From Candidatus Poribacteria bacterium (GTDB lineage: Bacteria; Poribacteria; WGA-4E; WGA-3G): a DNA stretch of 32,499 nucleotides. Each line of letters begins with the position of its first letter. The stretch's first letter is position 1. The notes beneath the pieces are model-generated. The model did not search any database. It was not told where the DNA came from and saw only the letters and a list, made by a program, of their open reading frames with translations. The stretch covers positions 1-32,499 of the forward strand of contig RKRR01000106.1 of NCBI GenBank assembly GCA_007571305.1, given 5' to 3'. Position numbers and translations under genes: made by a program. Shown in pieces: positions 24,550-32,497 of this stretch.

Positions 24550-24640
24550 GGATTGGGTTCGCTGAAGTCCTTCATAGTAAAGACAGTTGGAGTTAAGCGA
24601 AAACCACTGCAAGACATAGTAGAGCGGTGACCCGGCTTAA
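24550..24640 (-). repeat. Degenerate dispersed repeat, related to 29095-29165
   Basis: Read on the minus strand it holds GTCACCGCTC, then GGTTTTCG, then AAC/TCT and ATGAA, in the same order and similar spacing as on the plus strand at 29095-29165. It fills the gap between the SDR and glycosyltransferase genes. No inverted ends seen. Confidence 0.4.
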
Positions 24641-24651
24641 TAATTAGAAAA

Positions 24652-25353
24652 TTGGTATCTGTAATCATCCCTGCATTTAACGAAGAGCAGACACTCGAGC
24701 AAGTGCTGGAGGCACTATGTGTCCTACCACTTAAGACACAGATTATTGTCGTTAACGACGGTTCCACCGACGGAACACACCAGATGCTTGAGGAGTTGCG
24801 GGCGACTTATGAACTGACTGTCGTGCATTGCCAAGAGAACAGGGGCAAGGGTTTCGCAATTCGGAGCGGACTTCCACATGTGGAAGGAGAGGTGGTCGTT
24901 ATTCAAGATGCAGATATGGAATTGGCCCCAGCGGATCTACCTGAACTTGTGAAGTTGTTTAAAAAGGAGAGCGTCCACGTCGTCTACGGGTCAAGGTTCC
25001 TGAACGGACGAGGGAACGCCAGTCTTCATAATTTTATCGCGAATCGCATTCTCGCTATCTATACAAATCTCCTTTACGGATGCCGAATTACCGATGAGTC
25101 GACAGGCTACAAAGCCTTCTCAACAGAACTGATCACACGTTTAGATTTAAGGTGTGAAGGATTTGAATTCTGCCCGGAGGTCACAGCAAAAATTTTACGG
25201 GCGGGTTATCGTATTTACGAAGTCCCGGTTTCCTATTTTCCGCGCACGAAAAAGGAAGGCAAGAAACTCAGATTCTGGTCGGATGGTTTTTTTGCCGCAT
25301 GGACACTTTTAAAATACCGTTTTATATCAGAAACTGAACTTTTTAAAATATGA
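24652..25353 (+). CDS. Family 2 glycosyltransferase (dolichyl-phosphate mannosyltransferase-like)
   Basis: 233 residues, GT-A fold. 'VSVIIPAFNEEQTLEQVL' opens the nucleotide-sugar domain; then 'VVNDGSTDGT' (Asp36), a DxD metal site 'QDADMEL' (Asp86, Asp88), 'YGSRFLNG', and 'DESTGYKAFS'. It resembles polyprenyl-phosphate mannose/glucose synthases that make a lipid-linked sugar donor at the inner face of the membrane. No C-terminal membrane segment is present, so it is the soluble form. Start is uncertain: TTG at 24652 is the best codon but has no ribosome site, and the frame is open back to a TGA at 24628. The gene for the copper oxidase follows 48 bases later. Confidence 0.85.
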   Translation: MVSVIIPAFNEEQTLEQVLEALCVLPLKTQIIVVNDGSTDGTHQMLEELRATYELTVVHCQENRGKGFAIRSGLPHVEGEVVVIQDADMELAPADLPELVKLFKKESVHVVYGSRFLNGRGNASLHNFIANRILAIYTNLLYGCRITDESTGYKAFSTELITRLDLRCEGFEFCPEVTAKILRAGYRIYEVPVSYFPRTKKEGKKLRFWSDGFFAAWTLLKYRFISETELFKI

Positions 25354-25401
25354 CGCAGAATGAATTGCGTTAACATCCAATGTCTGGAGGTTAAATTGTC
25401 A

Positions 25402-27018
25402 ATGATTGTAAAAAAAATAACGTACTCCACACTCATCTTCTTACTGGTGGGTGGGGTGTCCCTTTTAGTGTTCGGACACAGTAATCTCCCTACCCTATTG
25501 GAGGACGTTAATAAAGACGGTGTCGTGAACATCCAAGACTTAGTGTTTGTCGCGGCTTCCCTCGGTCAATCCAGAGATCGCAATGCGGAACAGGATCCTG
25601 ATGTGAATCGCGACGGGACTGTCAATGTATTAGACCTCGTTCGCGTGAGCAACAGTTTTGGACAAACTGCCCCGGACGAAAACTCAGCGTATCACGACAT
25701 TCAGGAGGTAGTGTTTGATAAGAGTTGTGCAAACAGTGTCTGCCATGCTGCACCCGCGAATGCTGGTAATTTGAATCTCACCTACGGATTCTCTTACGAA
25801 TATTTGGTTGGGGCTGTACCACAGAACCCTGCTGCTGCGGCAGCGGGTATGAAACTCGTTGATCCGGGAAATCCAGCAAACAGTTTTCTTTTGACAAAAC
25901 TGATGGGACCCACAACTCCAGAACAGGGTGCGCGGATGCCTTTCGGTGGCGGCGTACTCCACAATGGCAAGATAAATGCTGTTCGGACATGGATCGAGGC
26001 GGGCGCGCCACAGACCGGCAAAATAGCAGGCATTGGGGATCTCAGTGTTTTACGGGATCCTGACGAAGTTTTTGAACCCCCTGCTCCACCACCTCCGGGT
26101 GAGGGGTATCAACTCCGTTTGCCGCCGTTCAAAATAGAACCCGGCACTGAACGGGAAATTTACTATGCTACCCAAATTACTGATGAAAATGGAAACCCAG
26201 TAGAGGGAGACATCTTTCTTAACAGAGTTGAAATTTTCTACCCTGCCGGTAGCCATCACTTCATCTTATATCGATTTACGGAAGAAGGTTTAGCAAACGG
26301 TGTACTAGAAAGAGGTATCACACCTGGCATCGGAGTTAATTCGGGAGACAAATTCCGTGAACTTGATCCAGCAGATCCGCAGGTCCTTGGAAATTTCGGT
26401 GTCGATCGACTTTTTGTCGTCGGAACGCAAACCGATGATACCCTCTTTGCATTTCCGGAAGGTGTAGGGTTACGACTCCCCGGTGACACCATTTATGACC
26501 TGAATTCCCACTACATTAATCTACTCGGCGATGAAACGTTAATCGGTGAAACTTACGTCAATATCCATACAATTCCGGCGGAAGAAGTTCAGTACGAAGC
26601 CGTTGAAATCTTCGTTTCTAACAGATCTATTAACGTCCCGCCCGGAACAACGCGTATCGCTAAAATGACGTGGTACGTTGAAGATGAATTGGAACGCCGA
26701 GGTCACGACCCCAATACCGCGTTGAATGTCTTTTTGCTGACCTCTCACATGCATCGGCACGGAGAACTGTTTGAAATCTTTCAAGGATCAACAGGCGATT
26801 TGTTGCATCGGAGTATCGCTTATGATGATGCCCCGATTGACTTATATAATCCGGTTCTTCGCTTAGATGTGAATGATACAATCAAGTTCCAGTGTATCCA
26901 TGACAACTACGACACGAACAAACCTCTCACATTTGGACTTACGTCTGAAGATGAAATGTGCATTATCTTTGGCTATTATTATATCCCAACTGAAAGTGCG
27001 GGAGAAATAATTAAGTAG
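25402..27018 (+). CDS. Secreted dockerin - cytochrome c - copper type II monooxygenase-like protein
   Basis: 538 residues from the ATG at 25402 (GGAGG 11 bases upstream; a TTG at 25396 is the alternative). Signal segment about 5-25. Two Ca-loops follow at once: 'DVNKDGVVNIQDLVF' (35-49) and 'DVNRDGTVNVLDLVR' (67-81), a dockerin-like pair at the N-terminus. Next, 'SCANSVCHA' gives a CxxxxCH haem-c-type site (Cys109, Cys114, His115) with Met179 (ARMPFGGG) as likely axial ligand. From about residue 236 on the protein matches the PHM/DBM fold: His285-His286 (GSHHFILY), His370 (DLNSHY), His449-x-His451 (SHMHRHGE) and Met519 (DEMC), the full set of two copper sites. The PHM family hydroxylates C-H bonds with ascorbate and oxygen; the substrate here is unknown. 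A strong terminator follows. Confidence 0.82.
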   Translation: MIVKKITYSTLIFLLVGGVSLLVFGHSNLPTLLEDVNKDGVVNIQDLVFVAASLGQSRDRNAEQDPDVNRDGTVNVLDLVRVSNSFGQTAPDENSAYHDIQEVVFDKSCANSVCHAAPANAGNLNLTYGFSYEYLVGAVPQNPAAAAAGMKLVDPGNPANSFLLTKLMGPTTPEQGARMPFGGGVLHNGKINAVRTWIEAGAPQTGKIAGIGDLSVLRDPDEVFEPPAPPPPGEGYQLRLPPFKIEPGTEREIYYATQITDENGNPVEGDIFLNRVEIFYPAGSHHFILYRFTEEGLANGVLERGITPGIGVNSGDKFRELDPADPQVLGNFGVDRLFVVGTQTDDTLFAFPEGVGLRLPGDTIYDLNSHYINLLGDETLIGETYVNIHTIPAEEVQYEAVEIFVSNRSINVPPGTTRIAKMTWYVEDELERRGHDPNTALNVFLLTSHMHRHGELFEIFQGSTGDLLHRSIAYDDAPIDLYNPVLRLDVNDTIKFQCIHDNYDTNKPLTFGLTSEDEMCIIFGYYYIPTESAGEIIK

Positions 27019-27042
27019 AGCCCATCTCATAAACACAGGAAG

Positions 27043-27070
27043 GCGCGCTTTTTAAGCGCGCTTTTCTCTT
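27043..27070 (+). terminator. Rho-independent terminator after the copper-oxidase gene
   Basis: GCGCGCTT (27043-27050), loop TTT, AAGCGCGC (27054-27061), then TTTTCTCTT. GC-rich 8-bp stem with a T-tract: a strong intrinsic terminator 24 bases after the stop codon. Only two bases separate its T-tract from the next start codon. Confidence 0.9.
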
Positions 27071-27072
27071 AT

Positions 27073-28947
27073 ATGGAAACCATTCATCCAAGAAAAGATA
27101 ACTTCGTAGAAGCCTTAGCACACCGCATCCTGGTGTGTGACGGTGCTCTCGGAACCGAACTCCGAAAACGGATTCCCTCATATTTACAGTGCCTTGATGC
27201 CTGCAACACTTCTACAGAACATGCCGAGAAAGTTGTAGCGGTTCATCGCGCCTACATCGACGTGGGTGCCGATGTTATTCAGACGAACACCTATCAAGCA
27301 AACAGAGAAGCATTAGCAGTTCACGGTTTGGCTGAACAGGTTGAAGAAATTAACAGAGCAGGCGTGTCACTGGCACGAGCAGCGGCACAAGAGACATGCT
27401 ATGTTGCTGGCTCTGTCGGTCAAATTCCGTTCCAAACTTTAGATACTCCAATTCCATCCACGAAGACAATCCGAAGGCTTTTCAAGGAACAGATGGACGC
27501 GCTCGTTGATGAAGGCGTTGATCTTCTCGTTCTCGAAACTTTTATCTCTCCCAAACAGGCAGAAATCGCTACAAAACAGGCACTCACTTATGGTGTCCCT
27601 GTCGTCGTTGAAATCAGCGGCGTTTCAGGGGGGACTGTCGGCGCAGGATTAGATGTGCGCGTCTTTGCACAAGAGTTAGAACAACTCGGCGCACACGCAG
27701 TCGGCATCAATTGCAGAGGACCGCATGATCTTGTTGAGGCGATGGAGTTGCTTGCTCCCGTTATCAAAGTCCCTATTGTCGTACAACCGAATGCTGGAAA
27801 TCCGAGGGTAGAGCAGGGTGAAATTGCCGTCTCTTACACAGTCGAGGCTGAGGTATTTAGTGACTATGTTGGAAAATTAGTTGAACTCGGCGCGAACATG
27901 ATTGGCGGCTGTTGCGGCACGACTCCAGCATATACGGCAAAAATCCGACAGGCTATTGTGGGATACGAACCTGTCCAACGCGAGCAACGTATTTTCGTTC
28001 TCCCAAAGATCACATCAACGTCTAAAGCACCAACCGATAATCCTGTCCAGCAAGTATTTGAAACGCGCAAACGCATTGTAAGTGTAGAGATGCGCGCCAA
28101 TACTTTTCCGCAATTGCGAGCAATGTTAAAAGAATCGAAAAACCTCGCGGCAATCGGTGTAGATTTATTTGACGTAACCGACAATTCTGGTGCCGCAGTG
28201 AACATTGGGGCTATCGCCACAGCCTATCGACTCCAGCAGACGACCCAGATTCCGACGCTTATCCACTGGACGACCCGATCCCGTAATCTTATCAGTATGC
28301 AATCTCATCTTTTGGAAGCGGAAGCATTGGGGATCCGAGGCATTGTTGCCTTATCCGGCGACCATCCGAAAGCCGGACCTTATGAGACCGCCAGTCTCGT
28401 ACCGGATGTTCGCGGTGCGGTTCAATTGATGGGGCTCATTGCCCGACTGAACCAAGGCGAACTCGCCGATGGCTCGTCGATCGGGGAACCGTGCAGTTTC
28501 TATTATGGCGGAGGCTTTACGATTGCAGAGAACCTGAAGCCACATATCAAACACCTCGAAAATAAAGTGGCACATGGCGCGAAATTTGCCTATACACAAC
28601 CGGTTTGGACCTATGAGGATATTGTACGCGCCCAGCAAGCAACGGAACATCTGGATATAAAAATCCTTTACGGTATCCTACCACTTACGAGTTTCCGAAG
28701 TGCCTCCTATCTACGCGACAATTTGGGACTTTACATCCCGCAGTTTATTGTTGACAAATTCCGGGATATTGGAGATACCGCTGGGCATGAACTTGGTATG
28801 CGACTGTGTTTGGACTTGATTCAGGAGATTCGTACGCAAAATGAATGCACAATCGACGGCATCTATTTGATTCCACCTGCTCGGATGAATTGGAAAAACA
28901 GAGCCAAGGTTATCTCAGAAATCGTTAAAACCTACCGTTTTTCTTAA
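27073..28947 (+). CDS. Bifunctional homocysteine S-methyltransferase / methylenetetrahydrofolate reductase
   Basis: 624 residues, a fusion like Bacillus YitJ. N-terminal half: 'VCDGALGTELRKR', 'GADVIQTNTYQANREAL', 'GINCRGP' and 'GGCCGTTP', the three zinc cysteines of Pfam homocysteine S-methyltransferases. C-terminal half (about 320-620) is a MetF-like TIM barrel: 'FDVTDNSGAAVNIGAIATAY', 'GIRGIVALSGDHPKAGP', 'GAKFAYTQPVW', 'YGILPLTSF'. It would make methylTHF and pass methyl groups to homocysteine in methionine synthesis. No cobalamin-binding domain is present. The ATG at 27073 lies directly behind the terminator T-tract and has no ribosome site; no alternative ATG near the N-terminus fits better. 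Upstream there is no visible SAM or cobalamin riboswitch. Confidence 0.9.
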   Translation: METIHPRKDNFVEALAHRILVCDGALGTELRKRIPSYLQCLDACNTSTEHAEKVVAVHRAYIDVGADVIQTNTYQANREALAVHGLAEQVEEINRAGVSLARAAAQETCYVAGSVGQIPFQTLDTPIPSTKTIRRLFKEQMDALVDEGVDLLVLETFISPKQAEIATKQALTYGVPVVVEISGVSGGTVGAGLDVRVFAQELEQLGAHAVGINCRGPHDLVEAMELLAPVIKVPIVVQPNAGNPRVEQGEIAVSYTVEAEVFSDYVGKLVELGANMIGGCCGTTPAYTAKIRQAIVGYEPVQREQRIFVLPKITSTSKAPTDNPVQQVFETRKRIVSVEMRANTFPQLRAMLKESKNLAAIGVDLFDVTDNSGAAVNIGAIATAYRLQQTTQIPTLIHWTTRSRNLISMQSHLLEAEALGIRGIVALSGDHPKAGPYETASLVPDVRGAVQLMGLIARLNQGELADGSSIGEPCSFYYGGGFTIAENLKPHIKHLENKVAHGAKFAYTQPVWTYEDIVRAQQATEHLDIKILYGILPLTSFRSASYLRDNLGLYIPQFIVDKFRDIGDTAGHELGMRLCLDLIQEIRTQNECTIDGIYLIPPARMNWKNRAKVISEIVKTYRFS

Positions 28948-28950
28948 ACT

Positions 28951-29074
28951 TAGGACTTACGCATGCTGTCCTTTTGTAGCATCACCTGTTAGGTTGTGCC
29001 ATGAGAACACTTGTGTTTTTTTAGGGGTTCTCCTTCTTGCAAAACGTCAGATGGTCAAAATTGCGTAAATCCTG
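28951..29074. mobile_element. About 124-bp MITE-like element, second family
   Basis: Inverted ends AGGACTTACGCA (28952-28963) and TGCGTAAATCCT (29062-29073) match at 11 of 12. Just outside, AAACT occurs at both ends (28946-28950 and 29075-29079), which may be a 5-bp target duplication. Inside lies the 24-bp core (28976-28999) shared with the 159-bp MITEs, though the ends are unrelated. No reading frame. Confidence 0.65.
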
Positions 29075-29094
29075 AAACTATTGAGTCTGGTCAC

Positions 29095-29165
29095 CGCTCC
29101 GCAAGAACTGACAGGGATCCCGGTTTTCGGTGAAGTCTAACCTTCTCTGGGTTATGATGAATTGT
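29095..29165 (+). repeat. Degenerate dispersed repeat, related to 24550-24640
   Basis: GTCACCGCTC ... GGTTTTCGGTGAAG ... AACCTTCT ... TTATGATGAA follows the order seen on the minus strand at 24550-24640. The rest of the gap to 29287 holds no gene; AGGAG at 29268-29272 is too far from the next ATG to be a normal ribosome site. Confidence 0.4.
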
Positions 29166-29287
29166 AGGGGAAACCGCCCGGGTGCTCGTTCTTTTAGGGA
29201 GCGCGCATCTCCCAACTCACGTCCGAATTCATCAGATATCATCGTGAAACGAAGTGGAGCGATGTCCAGGAGTCCATCGTTAAAAAT

Positions 29288-31216
29288 ATGAAGAATTATG
29301 AGACCTCAATCCCATCGTCACGCATCACAGGACGCTCTCTTCTCTTAGGTGTCCTACTTATCCCAGTCAATGTCTATTGGATGACGCTTGTTGAGGTGAA
29401 GTATTACTCCCTTGATGGTTCGTGCCTTCCACTATTTATCCAGCCCGTTTTCATTATGTTCGTCTGTGTTGTCGCCAACCTTGCATTGAAACGTATCGCA
29501 CCGCGACAGATGCTTCAGCAAGGGGAACTGCTCGCGATCTATATTATGGTCGCGATCTCCTGCACGTTTGCGGGGCACGACACCATGCAAAATATGTTCG
29601 GTAGCATCGCCCATCCGTTCCGATTTGCGACTGAAGAAAACGAGTGGCAGACGCTCTTTTTTCGGTATCTACCAGCGTGGCTTACTGTTTCAGACGCGCA
29701 AAGTCTACAAGGGTTTTATGAAGGAGAATCCACCTTCTATACAAACCATAACTTTAAGGTCTGGACAAAGCCGTTGCTGTTCTGGGGGATCTTCTTCCTG
29801 ATCATGATGTTCATGATGCTCTGCATCAACACACTCATCCGAAAACGGTGGGCGGAACAGGAAAAGTTGGCGTATCCGATTATCCAACTTCCACTTCGGC
29901 TCTCGGAAGATGGCGGCACCAGTCTTCTCAAAAATCGGATGATGTGGGTCGGATTCAGCATTGCCTTCGTTATTGGTGTGATTAACGGAGTTCACTACCT
30001 CTTTCCGCAGTTCCCGGAGATCCCTTATATCAAACGGACAGCCGTCTTCCAAAACATCTTCACCGATCGTCCCTGGAATGTTATTCGTGGCACCCGTATC
30101 TCCGTTTACCCCTTCGCAGTGGGATTGGCGTTTTTTTTACCGCTGGATCTTTCATTTTCGTGCTGGTTTTTCTTTGTTGTTCGCTTAGCAGAATTTGTCA
30201 TTGGGGCGGCACTCGGAACACGTTATTTTCCTGCCCTCAACGAACAGGCGTATGGCGCATGGATTGCACTCTTCCTACTTGCTGTCTGGGTTACGCGGCG
30301 TCATTTGACTGAGGTCATGAAAAAGGTGCTTGGGTTCAAATCGCGTCTTGATGATTCGGACGAACCGATGCCGTATCGTGCCGCTTTCTTAGGAATTCTC
30401 GGTTCACTTATCGCGCTCGGTGTCTTTTCTTCCATAGCGGGGATGTCGTTATGGGTTGCGGGCATTTTCTTTGGAGTCTATTTCCTACTCTCCTTCGCGA
30501 TCACCCGTGTCCGGGCGGAACTCGGCACACCTCATGAGATTTACTACGTCAACCCGCATGATATGTTGGCGACAGTCGGCGGCACTCGTCGGTTCGACAC
30601 AAGCAGTCTCACGATCATGTCACTATTCTACTGGTTCAATCGCGGTTACCGCAATCATCCGATGCCGAACCAGATTGAGGCGTTTAAACTCGCAGAATCA
30701 ACGGGAATGGGTAACCGCCGTTTATGGGTGGCGATGCTGATTGCGATTATCGTCGGTATTCTGGTAACTTTTTGGGCGAACCTTGACATCACCTTCCGGA
30801 ACGGTGCCGTTGCGAAAGCAGGCGGGTTCAAAGGCTGGGTTGGTAGAGAGTCGTTCAGTAGACTCCAGCGGTGGTTACATAACCCGACCGAACCGAATGT
30901 GATCGATATCGGTTTTATGGGTATCGGTGCCCTTCTGACGTTCGTGATGATGTATATGCGGATGCATTTCTTGTGGTGGCCCTTCCACCCAGCGGGTTAC
31001 GCACTCGCGATTAGTTTCGCGATGGATTACTTCTGGTTCGCTTTCTTTGTAGCATGGTTCCTAAAGTTGATGATTTTACGGCACGGCGGTTTACGGTTGC
31101 ATCGTCGGGTTGCTCCTCTCTTTTTAGGATTAATCTTAGGCGATTACGTCATCGGCAGTATCTGGGCAATTATTGGACCTTCATTCGGTCTACGAACTTA
31201 CAAAATTTTTATCTAA
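29288..31216 (+). CDS. Large polytopic membrane protein, DUF6784/DUF6785-like, possible transporter
   Basis: 642 residues with about 13 hydrophobic spans (for example 16-36, 49-69, 80-100, 162-186, 218-240, 275-315, 365-410, 480-500, and 540-635). Between them are conserved-looking loops: 'RIAPRQMLQQGELLAIYIM', 'RKRWAEQEKLAYPIIQLP', 'RVRAELGTPHEIYYVNP', and 'WWPFHPAGYALA'. I believe this is the family recorded as DUF6785 (N-terminal) with DUF6784 (C-terminal), common in Planctomycetes and Poribacteria and reminiscent of oligopeptide-type (OPT) transporters; the DUF numbers are from memory. No signal peptide and no ATPase domain. It stands alone, with gaps on both sides. Substrate unknown. Confidence 0.65.
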   Translation: MKNYETSIPSSRITGRSLLLGVLLIPVNVYWMTLVEVKYYSLDGSCLPLFIQPVFIMFVCVVANLALKRIAPRQMLQQGELLAIYIMVAISCTFAGHDTMQNMFGSIAHPFRFATEENEWQTLFFRYLPAWLTVSDAQSLQGFYEGESTFYTNHNFKVWTKPLLFWGIFFLIMMFMMLCINTLIRKRWAEQEKLAYPIIQLPLRLSEDGGTSLLKNRMMWVGFSIAFVIGVINGVHYLFPQFPEIPYIKRTAVFQNIFTDRPWNVIRGTRISVYPFAVGLAFFLPLDLSFSCWFFFVVRLAEFVIGAALGTRYFPALNEQAYGAWIALFLLAVWVTRRHLTEVMKKVLGFKSRLDDSDEPMPYRAAFLGILGSLIALGVFSSIAGMSLWVAGIFFGVYFLLSFAITRVRAELGTPHEIYYVNPHDMLATVGGTRRFDTSSLTIMSLFYWFNRGYRNHPMPNQIEAFKLAESTGMGNRRLWVAMLIAIIVGILVTFWANLDITFRNGAVAKAGGFKGWVGRESFSRLQRWLHNPTEPNVIDIGFMGIGALLTFVMMYMRMHFLWWPFHPAGYALAISFAMDYFWFAFFVAWFLKLMILRHGGLRLHRRVAPLFLGLILGDYVIGSIWAIIGPSFGLRTYKIFI

Positions 31217-31255
31217 AGTTGATTTAGTTTGTGGCTTATGTGACTGAATCTCCTC

Positions 31256-31284
31256 TTGACTTTTCGCCTGGTGTATAGTAGATT
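31256..31284 (+). promoter_or_regulatory. Sigma70 promoter for the mod remnant
   Basis: TTGACT (31256-31261), 17-bp spacer, TAGATT (31279-31284): 5/6 and 4/6 matches. It lies about 65 bases upstream of the mod ATG and 40 bases after the preceding stop. Confidence 0.45.
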
Positions 31285-31352
31285 TAAAATAGACTATTTT
31301 AGATAGAATTCTTTCCCCACCGTCTCAAATAAATTGAAGGCTATTATCTCCT

Positions 31353-32148
31353 ATGCCAAAACAGAACTTCAGCGACAAACTGATCGCGCTTCTCAAAACC
31401 AACCCTAACTTTACTGACGAATCAGATGAACTTATTCAGGCTGCAGTCAAAGATCATGCATGGCAACTCGACCACAACCTCATCAAATTGTTGCTGTCCG
31501 ACCCCGATATAAAATCAACCTTCTTTGACGAAATTGATGGGCATTGGGTTTTCAACTACAACACCTTTATTGGCTACATCAGTGCCAAGAACTTCCTTGC
31601 AAATTCCTATACTCGATTCCGAAACAAGATTGGTTTGAACATTGATGACAAATTTCTCCGTGAACGCGGCGAAGTCTCACTCGTCTGGCCTTACAAGGAT
31701 TGTGTCCTTGAAGGTGGGCAAACAAAAGAAGCGGAAAAACGCAAAGAGATTTTCTTCAACGAAATCCTTGCGCAAGACGAAATTAATCAGATGTTTGATC
31801 CGAAAGTGTTCACTAATTGGAAACGCTGGACAATAGAAGGCAATAATTTACTTAACATAAGTGGGGGGACACCCTTTCGCCGAGGGCCTGATGGAACCCT
31901 GCGCGAGAACCTCATTATCAAAGGCAACAATCTCATCGCGCTCCACTCTCTTAAGTATCAGTTCCGCGGCAAGGTAAAACTCATCTACATTGATCCACCG
32001 TATAACATTGCTGGCGATAGTTTTGGCTATAGTGAGAGAGTTACTGTCTACAGGTGGTGTTCTTTTCATTCATATTGATGATCGAGAAATGCACTATTTG
32101 AAATTACTTGCAGATGAGATATTCGGCAGAGATAATTTTACGCAATAA
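31353..32148 (+). pseudogene. mod: Type III Mod DNA-methyltransferase, broken after motif IV
   Basis: N-terminal part of a type III adenine methyltransferase. The first frame gives 'TIEGNNLLNISGGTPF', 'NLIIKGNNLIALHSL' and the catalytic motif 'IYIDPPYNIAGDSFGY', then runs out of phase and stops at 32078. In another frame, from 32032 to the TAA at 32146-32148, the sequence resumes as 'RELLSTGGVLFIHIDDREM' and 'LKLLADEIFGRDNF', exactly the block expected about 30 residues further on in Mod proteins. So an internal out-of-frame deletion joins 'SFGY' to 'RELLS', and a stop ends the second part. The target-recognition domain and the C-terminal half (Mod is usually about 600 residues) are gone. Promoter and start look intact. 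Inactive as a methyltransferase. Confidence 0.88.
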
Positions 32149-32302
32149 GTAGTTTTGGGCTGGGTTAAATTCAGTTTCATAAGTTCTTAGCCCGTTGAAA
32201 CCCTGCTTTTATATGACCTTTCATTTGCTCCGTATTTTTCTTTGTTAAAATACTTATCAGCTTTTATCAGTTTTTTGTTAGCGATTTCACAACTTGCGGG
32301 TT

Positions 32303-32497
32303 CTAGATAATTTTCCCCATCACTTTTTTTGCGAAGTGAATAATGTATTCACGAGTATATCTTTCGTTTTCTCTCACGTTAACGACACGTCTAATGAATT
32401 CCAATATATCGCGACCGGTTAACCCTTTTGCGACTTCGGCCACAACTTGACCCCCGCGTTCTACCGCACCGATAACAGCCGTTTTGCTGGTGCCACG
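32303..32497 (-). pseudogene. IS1595-family (ISXO2-like) transposase fragment, cut by the window edge
   Basis: A minus-strand frame open from the right edge to a TAG at 32303-32305, 64 residues. 'RGTSKTAVIGAVERGGQVV' is the hallmark of ISXO2-like DDE transposases, with the following 'EVAKGLTGRDILEFIRRVV' also in register. After that the expected 'TDE' acidic block is missing: the frame continues with unrelated residues and stops. It is therefore probably a decayed or truncated copy. It lies directly behind the broken mod gene, which it may have helped to destroy. The frame stays open for about 40 codons after the TAG, so a nonsense change is another explanation. Confidence 0.7.

Noticed and set aside
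24453..24767. 104-codon minus-strand frame between the SDR and glycosyltransferase genes
   Set aside because: Half of it is antisense to the glycosyltransferase. A 40-codon part from an inner ATG looks protein-like but lies in a dispersed repeat and has no ribosome site.
27019..27072. SAM or cobalamin riboswitch before the methionine-synthesis gene
   Set aside because: The gap is only 54 bases and filled by a terminator hairpin.
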